This document shows positions 21,686-32,783 of a stretch of 64,000 bases of DNA, piece by piece. The position numbers and the translations under genes were made by a program. Position 1 is the first letter of the stretch. Each line of letters begins with the position of its first letter. The notes under the pieces were generated by a model. That model saw only the letters and a list, made by a program, of their open reading frames with translations. It was not told the origin of the DNA and ran no database searches. Source of the DNA: Ectocarpus siliculosus (Eukaryota > Sar > Phaeophyceae > Ectocarpales > Ectocarpaceae); the NCBI GenBank assembly GCA_000310025.1, contig FN648450.1:156568-220567 (forward strand), given 5' to 3'.

Positions 21686-23192
21686 AGGGCGGCGGGGCAT
21701 TTTCCGGGAAACGGCCCGTGATGGGCCAAATCACCCGTGGCAAAGTCGCTGGGACAACATACCGGGAGCGAGTCCTGGGGTTCCAGCGAGAGTGGGGCCT
21801 GGCGTAGGAGCTGACCGCTGGGAAGAGAGGGGGGTAAACCCCCCAGGTGAGACACCCGCAACTCGTGGTAACGGTGAATGCATCGATAGCTTCAATCACT
21901 CGAAGAAAGTGAACGTGGTGGCCCCTCGCCTTGAGGGGGGCCGCAGCAGCGGATTTAGCACGTGGCGAAAAGCTTTCATCCAGGCCGCTAAGACCGTGGA
22001 ACTAGACGGTCAATTCATCGGGAGTACTGAGAGACATGCCCCCGTGAGCGACCCGAACATGCCTACCTCCACACTTAACAACAACTTGCCCTACTTAAGG
22101 AGCGAGGTCGCACGTGGGCTCGCCGCGTTCCACTTCATCACTACCGCCGTGGTGAAAGAAACCGACAAAGCGGTCGTCAGTAGTTGTGTGACGGCGAAGG
22201 GGGTCCTCACGGAGCTTGGGAAAGTTTACGACCCCGAGTCGCAGGGATCCAAACAAGCCCTGATGAAAGAGATGTTCCACTTCTCGATCCCGGCACACAG
22301 CAGCAGCAACCCAATCCGGCACCTAAGCAAGCTCGAGCAGATATACATGCGCCTACGCGAAAAGGGGCTCAACGCTGACACACCATTTGTCCTCGAACAC
22401 TTCGTCGACTCGCTTCCACCCGAGTACCAACAAGCGAAGTTCCTGTTGGAGACGGCGACGAAGCTGGACAGGGGCGAGATCGTCAGGATCGTGAGCACGG
22501 TGCACGCGAGCCTCCCGGAGGGGAGGAAGGCCCCGAAGGGCCAGCGGAAGGCGGAGCATGCTTTCCTCGCGAGCGACGGTGGCAGCAGGGGCGGAGCGCC
22601 CGGCCGCAGCAGCGGCGGCCGCAACAAGGGTGGCGGCGGCGGTGGTGGCGGCCAGACGGGGAGATGGGGTGGTAGCAAGGGCGGTGGGGGCGGTCGTGGT
22701 GGCAACAGCGGCGGAGGCGGCGGCGGCGGTGCAAGTAGCATGCACGGCCGCTGCTTCCGGTGCGGAGAGAAGGGTCACCAGGCGGCCGCCTGTACCAAGC
22801 CCGAGCCCTTGCGATGCGAGAAGTGCCTGGGCTACGGACACGACAAGAGCACGTGCTCGTCCGAGCAGGTGGTGCTCGCGGTGGAACTACCGGTCTTGGA
22901 CGTCACCGCACTGGACGTGGCAGAGGAGGCGCTAGTGGTCCGTGACTTCACAGTCGAGTGGAACAGAGTCGTTGATCGAGGGGGTGTAGAGCAGGCCAGG
23001 CAGGAAAGGTTTGTGGCCGATACCGGCGCAACCAACCACATGTTCCCGAGCGCTAACGCGTTCGAAAACTACCATGAGTGCGATCGACGTTTGAGTGTCG
23101 CCGCAGGGAAGCAAGCCTTCGCCATCGTAGGGTACGGCGACGTGAGGGTGACCATCGGTTCTCGCGTTGGGACCACAGACCTGTTGTTGTAA
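21686..23192 (+). pseudogene. Outer copia Gag and protease, C-terminal part
   Basis: Resumes the gag cut at 15598. It carries FSTWRKAFIQAAKTVELDGQ, the conserved EIVRIVSTVHASLPEGRKA block, a Gly-rich stretch, CCHC knuckles CFRCGEKGHQAAAC and CEKCLGYGHDKSTC, and the protease site VADTGATNHMF. It ends at TAA (23190-23192) where the inner copy has Lys, so it is a nonsense mutation. A small frame change near the insertion site means the N-terminal and C-terminal parts no longer join in frame. Confidence 0.88.
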
Positions 23193-23744
23193 CGGGTCGC
23201 TCATGCGCCGGAGCTCAACTACAACCTCGTGTCCCTTATAGCCCTCTTGAAACAAACCAAGGGCCGCCTAGCCGCAGACGAGCACGAGTTGGAGGTGTTC
23301 GTTGGTGGGGGGGAGTCGGTGTACTTCCCTCTATGGGGGGACCTGTTCGTTCAGACTGGTCACCGCATAGAGTCGGGTAGGGAACTAGCCTGTGCCATAA
23401 TTGCTCCTGGTAACGCGAAAGCGAACCGCACCCCCGTTAACAACAACGACTGCCACTGCGCGCACGGCCACTCCCACGAGGTGCTGCTGAAGAACACGGC
23501 GAAGCAGCAAGGGGTGACGCTGGTGGGCCAGCTCCGGGAGTGCATGGGGTGCTCGACGGCAAAGGGGCTATCCAAGCCCATCCCCAACAGGACGTCCACC
23601 CGAGCACCGCTGCCTCCCATTGCAGAGGAGGACGAAGAGCTCACGACTGGGGAGCACGAGGGCGGGGAGGGTGCGTCATGCCACCGTGGAGCGAGGACGG
23701 AGGGAGAACCTGAGGATGGAGGAACCACGTTGACACGACGGTAA
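23193..23744 (+). pseudogene. Outer copia pre-integrase fused to linker; integrase core missing
   Basis: Reads LNYNLVSLIALLKQ, the zinc-binding region (DCHCAHGHSHEVLL, ECMGCSTAKGLS), then KPIPNRTSTRA. It jumps straight to PLPPIAEEDEELTTGEHEG, which in the inner copy lies 247 codons further on, after the integrase. The jump at about 23606 is in frame. All three catalytic residues are lost. Confidence 0.88.
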
Positions 23745-25195
23745 CCCCGGGGCCCGCGGAGCCGCCCGCTAGAGATGCGCCGCCGGCGCCGCCCGCCGTG
23801 CCCCAGGAGTCGGGCGCAGGCGACGCTGGCGATGGCGCCCCCTCAAGCAGGGAGGGCGCGAGCGTCGCCCCATCTACCACGTCGACCGGGATGGCCGATG
23901 TGGGCGGCGGCGAGGACGACCGCCGCCGCCGCAGCAGCCGCGGTGGCGGCAGCAGCAGCGGTAGCGGTAGCAGCAGCGCCAGTGACAGCGGCAGTGACAG
24001 CGACAGCGACAGCGGCACGGATATCCCGGCGCTCCGCGGACCTGAGGAACGGAAGCTCGCCCGCTTTGGCGAGTCGGCGGAACTCACCAGCCGCCGACTC
24101 AGGGAGAACCCTCGCCGGACCACGAGGTACGAGTCGTCGCCGTCGCCAACGAGTGCCCAAGGTCTGCTGGCCCGCCATTCGTCGGCGGCGGGGCTGCCCA
24201 CCCTGCCCGTCAACAGCACGGAGGAGTACACCCACTGGATGCTCGCGTGTGTGGTCGACGTGGTGGAAGGGCTAGAGGCGAGGGCGGTGCAAGCCCTGCT
24301 GTGCGAACGCGCGAAGAGGCTAACATCGTGCGCCAAGAGGCCGAGGACTTCCTGCTGGGATCAGAGGACCTCGTGCTCAACTCTCCAGACGCCTTCGTGA
24401 GGGCCCTGGCGTCGACCGAGCTGAGTACAGAATCCCCCATAGGCAAGCATCCGAGTGACGTTGAATCCCCCCCCATGACCGTAGCCGGCGTTGCCAAGTC
24501 TGTGTACAGAGAGGGATGGTAACAGGCCATGAGGGAAGGGTTTGATGGGCACTTGGACACGGGAACGTTTTCATTCGTAGACGGTACGCCAGAGGGGCGT
24601 AGACCTGTGAATTCTAAGTGACGTTTTACTTGGAAGACGAACAAGGAGAGGAAAATCGATAAGTTCAAAGCGAGTCTGGTCGCTACGGGGGTTTTCGGAA
24701 ATTCCGAATGTGGACTCTTGCCCATCATCCGCATTCATTAAACTGATGCTTGCGGTAGCCAATGAGAAATCATTGAAACTCAACCACTGGGATGTCAAGC
24801 AGGCGTTTACACACGCCAACTTGGACGAGGATGTGTTCTTGAGGCTTCCCGCGGGGTGCGGAGAAAAATCCCACAAAGTTGTGAAGGCTGAGCGTGCTAT
24901 TTACGGCTTGAAGCAGAGCAGCAGGCAGTGGGGGTACCACGCTGCTGACACGCTTGTAGAAGACGGGTTCGAGCAGTGCAAGGCGGACCCGTGCGTCTTC
25001 CGCAAGATGAAGGACGATATCGTGGTGATGGTTATAGTGATTTATGTGGATGATAGTTGGTGGCTGGGTCTGATGATGATTGCAAGGAGTTTCTCGCTTC
25101 CCTCAACAAGGCATGCCCCACCGAAGACCTTGGAGAGTGTGTGTGGTTCGATTTGAGTACGGATGAGGGGAGAACGACTGTCAGTGAAGAACTGC
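23745..25195 (+). pseudogene. Outer copia linker and reverse transcriptase, frameshifted and truncated
   Basis: Linker with Ser/Gly/Asp repeats (to about 24010), then RT blocks in shifting frames. These include LKLNHWDVKQAFTHANLD, AIYGLKQSSRQWGY and VIYVDD (at about 25040), after which the frame is lost. Similarity to the inner copy fades after ECVWFD (about 25150), and a solo-LTR-like sequence starts at 25196. Confidence 0.82.
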
Positions 25196-25678
25196 TGTTG
25201 TAGGGGTAGTAACGAATCAACCGGTATGTGTACCTGTGGTCTACAGCAGTAGTCGGGAGGGAGACTACAACTTTATCCGTTTGCATGTTTGCTTCGCTGG
25301 CTGCCCTTTTGATACTGGTTCTTATCGGGACGCGTCTGTCAATAGTTTAACCGCTTCCATGGGCGTAGGGCTTGAGAGAGGGCTTGAGAGAGGGCTCCAT
25401 GGCTCCATCTTCATCTGTTCTCTTTCCTCACAGCCTGCAACTTGATCTTCCTTCCAAGAGATTTCTTCCATCGAACTATCCTCGTTCCTGATGGCGACGG
25501 CAAGTAGTAGTAGAGCCAGAAGTAGCAAGTTGAAAACCCATGGGGGTAAAACCGAACGAGATACTGCAGTTCTGCATGTGGTTGGTGCTATGTATCGTTT
25601 TTCCCGCGGGGTAATTGTTCACATAGCAGAGTGGGCGTACCTGGGATGGACAATTATATATACAACACCCCCTCAACA
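25196..25678. repeat. Candidate solo LTR ending the outer copia
   Basis: Starts TGTTGTAGGGG and ends CCCCCTCAACA, imperfect inverted LTR-type ends, 483 bases apart. It begins exactly where the outer copia sequence stops. I find no matching target duplication, so it may mark a deletion or recombination rather than a clean insertion. It contains a local duplication of GGCTTGAGAGA at about 25370-25390. Confidence 0.45.
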
Positions 25679-25735
25679 ACAATAATTTGGGTGGGACTGC
25701 TCTGGGAAGATACTTTTACTTAGACCCTCACAAAG

Positions 25736-26990
25736 TTGCTTCCTCTCCACCCACACCCTCCCCCGTATATAGGGACTGTCCCGGACGCGAGTTCCGGGGA
25801 ATTCGCGCACCAGCAGAACAAGTCTGGCGCCAAGTCGGACGGTGGACGTAACCCTCCACTGCACTATGCTGTGCGCGCCAACACCAATGCCGCCATATTG
25901 GCACTCGCCAACGGCCTGCAGTACGAAGTGACGAAGTACAACCACAGCACCAGGACGCACGAGATTGTCTGGGTCAGCCCCGGTTCTGGGTGCGTTCGGA
26001 TGTTGCAACGGCTCGACCCTAGCCTTGGCCACGATCGCGTGCCTACAGACATCAAAGCAAATTCAGCCAGTCGCCAGGCGAGCTAAAGGGACAGTTCCCG
26101 GGCTCGGCAGTATGGGCGGCGACTCTGTTCGAAGACGGGGACGTGTGCAACGTCGCTGGGACCTGGACAGATCGTGTCGCGTCAGGGCATCTCCGACCCG
26201 ACGAAGAAGCTTTGTCTAGGGCTTACGAGACGTACTACGGATGTGGAAGGGGAGAGCCGTGCGAGAACCTACGATGTCCCTCGTGCTGGGACGATGGTCA
26301 TGCCTCAGCGCTCGAAGTCAACCAGATCGCGTGTTCTACATATATACGCGTCCACCTCGTGGCGAGTTGCGGTCAGGGTCGCTTGAAGGGCGGCGATGCC
26401 AAAACCGCGGACAGACCCAGGCCACGCGATGACTGGGCATTGGGGGGCGGAGGTGGTGATAATGTTGAGGTATACAATGGACCACCGCCACCACCTGACG
26501 TTGGAACTGTTGCACCGGACCAATTGACATTGGTCAAGATTCTCTACATCTTCCTGCACGAGGGGAACCTCGTTCCCTGAACGGGGAGCCGCCTCCGCTT
26601 ACCTGGTGGGTGCTCGGGTACGAGTATGTGGGGGTTGGTGAAGGAAACGAACGTGTGCCCGATTCCATCACGGGGCACCCAACCTTGCTCCTGCGTGGTC
26701 TGGGGCGTCCGTTGGTCTTCCCCGTGGACGCCATCCGGCGCCAAGTGCACATCTATCACCAATGCCCTAGGAGAGGAGATGGCGACCCGGAAGAGGCTTT
26801 TGTTTGCGAACAAACCCAAGAGGAGGGTCGCACCACGCGCGCTTGGCAGCACAGATTCAGGCTGGCACATCCGGGCTCTCACAATGGCTACGATAGGTAC
26901 CTTTTAAACGAGGTTCACCACAGCGTCAACCAGGCAGGACACTTTCGTTTGAGGTGGGAACGGATCTATATGTTCTCAATATTCGGATGT
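25736..26990 (+). CDS. Gene D: unrecognised protein, paralogue of gene E
   Basis: Segment 1 (to 25989) contains HYAVRANTNAAILALAN and YNHSTRTHEIVWVSPGSG. It joins segment 2 in phase across a 77-base intron (25990-26066, GTGCGT...TTCAG). Segment 2 has QSPGELKGQFPGSAVWAA, CGRGEPCENLRCPSCWDDG (four Cys, possibly metal-binding) and DDWALGGGGGDNVEVY. It stops at TGA 26578-26580. The similar protein sequence continues one frame away from about 26570 (WWVLGYEYVGVGEG, RRQVHIYHQCPRR, DRYLLNEVHHSVNQ). Gene E at the right edge has the same order of blocks, so both parts belong to one gene. Function unknown. The start is not defined. Confidence 0.5.
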
Positions 26991-27119
26991 TGGGCGGCCG
27001 CGTCCAAAGGCCCTCATTGTACGAGCCACGCATTAATTTTTCGTCGACGTAGAAATTGTACGGGCCCTGAATTCACTGTATATTTGTACGAGTACACGTC
27101 GCCGCCGCCGAGCTTGTAG

Positions 27120-28030
27120 ATGTTGTTTTGTCGTCTTCCTCTTTGACAACGACACGTTTCGTCCTGTCTGTGTGCATTGACGTCACAGGATCGACGTTTC
27201 TGATGGACTCGACGCGGTGGAGACAAACCCCGAGGGAAAGGATAAATAGTGCCCTCGTCTTGGACGCTTAGGGATCGGCCTCATGCTCATCATCAACAAA
27301 GCACCACATGTTTGGTTGTATTCGCGCGTTGTACGAGCCGTTGTTTTGATTTGCGCCAAGTGTCGTTCATCGAAGCTTTTTTGCGTATCCTTGCGTGCAG
27401 CACACCTTGTATTTAGCAGATTATACCGCGTTCACCGTGTGACATCTGAACTACTGTACCTCTTGTTAGGGAATTTCATTGATATCTGTGTGGGTGTCTG
27501 TTAATTGTTTTTTTCTTTTTTTTTGGTGGATATTGCATATATGGAACGCCGCCGTTTTCGGCGCTGCCACTAATTCTGTTTTGCGGAGAAAAATCGATCT
27601 CTGAAAAGCGGTTCAGGGGACGTGGTATCTTGTGTCACCCCCGGTACGTGCTGCGGATCTTTTTTTTTTTCCGTACGTACTCACTCGTAGACTGCCTCTG
27701 GAAATCAAAACACATCGTACCCGGAGTATGCATATTCTGATACCATATGTAGTATAATACGAACACATTACATATCGTCGGGTGAGGACTCTTGAATGGT
27801 GGTGCCTCTTTTGGCACTCTAAATACATGCCATGGTGGCACAGGGTATAGGCAATGCACCCCTGACCAGGGTGGTCTCTCGACAAGGTCTCCAGTAGGCG
27901 ACCTTGTAGAACAAATGTCCCTGGCAGGGTCTCGACTTACTCGACAGGGTCTGTACGGGGTGTGTACAGGGTGTTGGTCCCGCAGGGTACGCAAAAGGCG
28001 GAGCAAAGTGGCTACGTGTGAGATGCGCAC
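27120..28030. other. No gene recognised
   Basis: AT-rich stretches and a T-run. At 27840-28000 there is a stretch rich in CAGGGT and GGTCTC, resembling in style the low-complexity region at 61-62.5 kb. Confidence 0.35.
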
Positions 28031-28475
28031 GGCTACCGCTACACGAACGAGCAGACTGTTGTCGAACCTGACAACGATAACCTTCCGACCGTTGTGCAGC
28101 ACATTCCAAGCATAACAGCAGCAACAACCCCAGCATCAACCGCACGTATGTGTACAACGGTCAAACAACGCAAACAAAAAAAAAGTGTGGCGCGCAGCAC
28201 GCAGGACCCTCTTCCGCTATTCAACCGGTCGTTTCCATCGCGAAACAGGCAAGGAACAGTCAAGGCCCACTCTTACCGGCCACAGGAGGCGGAGGCTGCT
28301 CAAAGTCGGGGACAGCTCATGATTTGCGATTCCACACCGAACCATACTCGAGGCGCCACGAGATTTTCACTGTAGCTCGAGATCAGCATTTTAGACCGGG
28401 TCGGGCAAGGGGTGGGGCATGCGAATGAAACTTCCAGGGATATCGAACGATGAGACTGAAGCTAAAGCTTCAGAA
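28030..28475 (-). repeat. Interspersed repeat R3, inverted copy
   Basis: Minus-strand copy of the repeat that also surrounds the YR element and recurs at 35.74-36.45 kb. It has the palindrome CTGAAGCTAAAGCTTCAG at about 28455 and the intact sequence corresponding to the YR element insertion point (28240-28250). It is unclassified, with no coding capacity seen. It lies head to head with the copy at 28780, about 300 bases away. Confidence 0.65.
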
Positions 28476-28779
28476 TATATGGACAACAACAGCGAACGAT
28501 GCGGTTCTATGTATGTATGGTGTTACATGTATCATTTGCACAACATGTTGCTGATCTTTTGACGACGTCAAGGCCTCGAAACATCTGGCTGCCTGTCTGT
28601 CATGGACTTTGATTGGAGCGCTACGGGCCCCGAACAGCCAACCCGACACTCTCAGCGACACGTAGAATGTATCCGAGCGCTGCTGCACTGGACTGGAGAT
28701 GCCTGGTCTCGCCGAGTGTCGACAACCACAGTGGGTTGGCTCGCTACTCCGTTCGAATATTTTTCCGGTTCTGAGGCTT

Positions 28780-29014
28780 TGGCTTCAGTCTCATCTTTCA
28801 TGGGTGGGTGGGTGGGTGGAACTTTTATTCGCATAGCCCACCCCTTGCCCGACCCTGTCTCAAAGGCCGATCTCGAGCTACAGTGTAAATCTCGTGGCGC
28901 CCGAAGTATGGTTCGGTAGGCAATCGCAAACCATTACCCCGAGTTTCAGCAGCTTCCACCTGCTGTGGCAGACACGACTCGGCCTGGACTGTTCCTTGTC
29001 TGTGTCGCCATGGG
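28780..29014 (+). repeat. Interspersed repeat R3, left half of the interrupted copy
   Basis: Starts at GGCTTTGGCTTCAGTCTCAT and runs to CGCCATGGGA, where the YR retrotransposon is inserted. The remainder resumes at 34753. It contains a (GGGT)n run at about 28803-28820. Confidence 0.65.
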
Positions 29015-29279
29015 AAACGAAGGATTCGGTATAACCGTGAATCCGTGGTTTGTGGAAGTGTTCCGGAAATTTCGTGAAAGAGCGGCGAGAAACAAAAAAG
29101 GGTACACGGGGGTATAGCTATGTACAGGGTACAGAGAAGAGAGAGAGGTTGGCAGAAGCTTTTGGGATCCTTGGGAAGCCGAGGACCTCGAAGGGAAAAA
29201 TGTTGCATCGCCCGCAAAGGCAGTGCAGCAAAGCAGCAGCGAGAGGAAAGAGTTTTCGTTTGGGACTTGATCGAATTTT
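29015..29279 (+). repeat. YR element A1 repeat
   Basis: Begins AAACGAAGGATTCGG, ends GATCGAATTTT, and matches A2 (34174-34470). A2 differs by a 39-base internal duplication and a few substitutions. Confidence 0.88.
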
Positions 29280-29306
29280 ATCGACTCTTGTCCTAGACAC
29301 GCCAGA

Positions 29307-30600
29307 GTGATGAACTCCCACTGGAAAGGGCAAAAGTGCACCCGCCCGCATTGCGCCCTCAACCACGTACAGGTTCACCCCAGCGTCGCTCCCCCCGGTC
29401 CGCCGCCCGGTCCGCCGCCCATAGCGCCAGTCCGGGCCCCCGCACCCGCCCCCGCCCTTGCCCCTGCCCCCGCCCCCGCCCCTGCCCCCGCTGCATCACG
29501 CCCCGTAGTCGCCCGCTACAGCAACAACCACAGGCCACACGGAGCAGCAGGTGCCAACTCCTGACAATACGGGCCCCATCCAGAGGTGGGGCCAACGCGG
29601 GCGAGGAGGGTGGATGACCCCACGGTAGCAGCTTTTGTAGACAGGAGCAGGACCGTGACGCTAACTGAAGCGCCTCTTCCCGGCTTGGTGGCACCGAACG
29701 TGTTCTACGGTGAGAGAAGAAGTACCCGCCCGAGTAAATCAAGTACCAATAGTGAGGAACTTGAAATTACTGCAGACCCAGAGCTGATAGACCCCTCTCA
29801 CCAAGGAGTAGAACAACCGTGTACTCGTAGAAGTACCAGCCGAAGTAGACCACGCACCAATAGTGATGAACATGAAATTACTGCAGAACCAGCGCTAATG
29901 GACCCCTCTAACCAAGGAATAGAACCACTGTGTGCTAGACTTGAACAAGTGAGAGAAAAAGACCCCCGTAACACGCGAGAAAATAATAGACCCGGCGTGA
30001 ACGCTGGAGAAGACCCCCGTTACCGGGGAGAAAAAGACCCCTCGCACCAGGGAGAAGATCGCAAGAGTGCTACACCCAATACGTGTATTGGAGACAAAGA
30101 CAGAGAAAGACCTAGTGGGAACACTAGAGAAGACCCCCGTTACCGGGGAGAAAAATACCCCTCGCACCAGGGAGGAGATCGCAAGAGTGCTAGACCCAAT
30201 ACGTGTATTGGAGACAAAGACAGAGAAAGACCTAGTGGGAACACTAGAGAAGACCCCCGTTACCGGGGAGAAAAAGACCCTCGCACCAGGTAGAAGATCG
30301 CAAGAGTGCTAGACCCAATACGTGTATTGGAGACAAAGACAGAGAAAGACCTAGTGGGAACACTAGAGAAGACCCCCGTTACCGGGGAGAAAAAGACCCC
30401 TCCCACCAGGGAGGAGATCACAAGAGTGCTAGACCCAATACGTGTATTGGAGACAAAGACAGAGAAAGACCTAGTGGGAACACTAGAGAAGGCCCCCGTT
30501 ACCGGGGAGAAAAAGACCCCTCGCACCAGGGAGAAGATCGCAAGAGTGCTAGACCCAATACGTGTATTGGAGACAAAGACCCCTACGGCAAGAGGGACTC
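29307..30600 (+). pseudogene. YR element Gag-like region
   Basis: The first frame (29307-29564) opens MNSHWKGQKCTRPHC with Cys/His spacing C-X4-C-X3-H, then a Pro/Ala-rich run. The second (29586 on) is charged and enters the 120-base tandem repeat, which encodes about 40-residue units (EDPRYRGEKDPSHQG, NTCIGDKDRERPSG). A one-base loss in the third unit shifts the frame at about 30290. Assignment as Gag rests on position and the Cys/His motif only. Confidence 0.5.
30003..30590 (+). repeat. Minisatellite, 119-120-base unit, five copies
   Basis: The motif AGACCCCCGTTACCGGGG recurs at 30011, 30131, 30251 and 30370, and a GGCCCCC variant at about 30490. Every full unit contains the hairpin CCAATAC-GT-GTATTGG. 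It lies in the coding region before the reverse transcriptase. Confidence 0.92.
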
Positions 30601-30622
30601 GGATAGTGACGGGTCGGCAGCC

Positions 30623-32783
30623 TTGCCACCTCCTTATGGGAAGCTACTGGCTGAAATGTGGAGAGACCAAAAGGAATGCCTAGCACGTGGTACACGACTT
30701 GACGAAAAACAGGAAATCATTCACGAACTTGCGAAGACTGGTAGCATGCTTCTAAAAACGAACGACGGAAAGTTGGGAGACGTCGCGAGGGAAATCGACG
30801 GCACCTTGGTGTCACCGCCGCGAAACCTGAGCGACCTCCAACAACACTTCGGAACCAAAAACCACTTTCCAGACTCAGCGAATCTCATAGACATCGTAGA
30901 CAACGGTGTGCCAGCAAAAACGCACGACAGCCCGCCTAACCTTGAGAGCGCTCTTCGATACGGAAATCACAGTACGATAGACGCCCACACGGAACTGGTG
31001 TGGAAGAAGCTGATAGACGACGTCGAACAGAACAGATGCCTCGTATTCGACCTAGCGGACGCGGCTCGCATGAAGGGCGTTCGCGTATCGCCGCTAGGAG
31101 CTGTGGTAGGAAAAAAAGTCAGAATCATCAAAGATTTTAATTTTGACCCAAAACTACTGCGCTGACAGAAGGGAGGAGTCAATGTGGATACGGTAACAGA
31201 AGAAGTACCCGACTGTTTGTGAGGAGGGACTCTACCTGCTTTCCTTGCTGAAATAACGCGCTTGAGAGTCAAATGGCCTGACAAGAGGATACTAGTGTCC
31301 ACAGCGGACGTGAACAACGCTTACCGAAACGTGAGAGTTGCGCCAGACGATGCACAAATATTCTGCTATGTGATAGGAGACGTACTAGTCGCCGACTTCA
31401 GACTGACGTTTGGATGGGCAGGTTCGCCCGGTTTTTGGGGAGTCATGGCGTCCGCTGCTGAACACTCACACCGCAACACCAACGTACACAACGTACAACT
31501 AGTAGACGAAGGGATCGAAATGATGTCACATGTAAAAATAGTCGAGCCGTGGGAAGACGGACCACCCGCCCGAGTGCCCCGAGACGCCAACGTGAAACCG
31601 CATGACGGAGGCGGACCACAAGACGATTTCTCGTGCAGGGTGTACATAGACGATTTCGCTTTACTGAAAGTACAACATGCGCCAGACGACGCTTCAGCGC
31701 TGGTAGCCTCCGCGTCATTAGCGTCTGACCGTGTGAGACTCTTCGGACCAGCAGAGGCGGGCCAAACGCCCATTCTCACCCCGAAGAAAAGCACAGACTG
31801 GAACACGAAAGTGGACTTTCTTGGACACACGATAGACACCCATAAAATGGCGATCGCAACAACACGTGAGAGGATCGATGCGATAAGGATCGCGCTAGAG
31901 AACGATTGGCCACAGACCAGAGAATTCGCCAGTGTGCAAAAAGTGTATGGCTGGAAAATTCTGGAACCTGACATATGTCATGAGGGCGGGGAAATATTTA
32001 TTATGGCACCTCTTACGCCTCACCGGCCTACACGACAAGGCTAACAGACAGTCGAGAGAGAAGAGGCAGGTACGTCTCGGTTGGGAGTTACACGGAGACC
32101 TAGACTTCTGGAGATGGGCGCTGGAAGTTAAACTGGCGGAGAAAGGAGAGTCACTTTGCGCGTTTTTCTTTAACCACGTCCAACACATGCCTTTCCGTCA
32201 CTACCTATCGGATGCTAGCTTCGACGCAGTCGGCGGACACTGTCCCGAACTAAAGGTATTCTGGCGGTATCGATTTAAACACGCGTTTACCGCGGAGCTG
32301 AAAAGGAAAGCAGAAGCCAAAGAGACCAGCGAAATCACGATCAACACGCTAGAATTACTCGGAATGATAATTACATGCTGGGTGGTCCAAATGGTCGTGG
32401 GAGAAAAGCCGACGCAACACGGACAAGCTATCATGATGAGGGGAGACAATATGTCGGCTGTATCGTGGGTGAACAGATGCGGGGGCTCGAGAAACAGGCG
32501 AGCGGGACTGCTCATGAGACTGCTTGGTCGCATGGAGATTGAAAACGGATGGTGTCATGTGGCAAAACACATCCCGGGACGCGAGAATACCCTCGCGGAC
32601 GGGATATCTAGATGGAAGTCAGAGGACGTAGAAGTCAATGTGGAAAGACTCACGCATGATGATAACTGGCGAATGCAAGACATCGGAGACACCGGAAGAG
32701 AGCTAATTGAAGTGATACGGCAAGAGAAACTCCAGAACCAAAGAATGGATGGCCTCGTATGGAGCCGCATGGCAAGCGTGTAA
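30623..32783 (+). pseudogene. YR element reverse transcriptase and RNase H
   Basis: The N-terminal part (30623-31165) leads into RT after two in-frame TGA codons (31163-31165 and about 31219). RT blocks: VSTADVNNAYRNVRV, LTFGWAGSPGFWGV and the catalytic VYIDDFALL. After a frameshift at about 31955 comes the connection (WNLTYVMRAGKYLLWHLL), then RNase H: YLSDASFDAVGGH, INTLELLGMII, RGDNMSAVSWVN and IPGRENTLADGISRW. It ends at 32783 and overlaps the next reading frame. Confidence 0.88.

Larger units (their letters stand above)
15091..25195 (+). mobile_element. Outer Ty1/copia retrotransposon, split by an inserted copia element and 3'-truncated
   Basis: Parts in order: 5' LTR (15091-15327), gag start (15373-15598), the inserted inner element (15599-21685), rest of gag and protease (21686-23192), pre-integrase joined directly to the linker after the integrase (23193-23744), and reverse transcriptase to just past YVDD (to about 25195). 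It has no RNase H and no 3' LTR. It is the same family as the inner element (related LTR ends, near-collinear Gag) but diverged. It has stops in gag and after the protease, and several frameshifts in RT. The integrase core is absent, so it cannot be autonomous. Confidence 0.85.

Noticed and set aside
29895-30526. Minus-strand frames with repeated VFFSPVTGVFSS units
   Set aside because: Antisense reading of the 120-base minisatellite. The sense strand agrees with the element's gene order.
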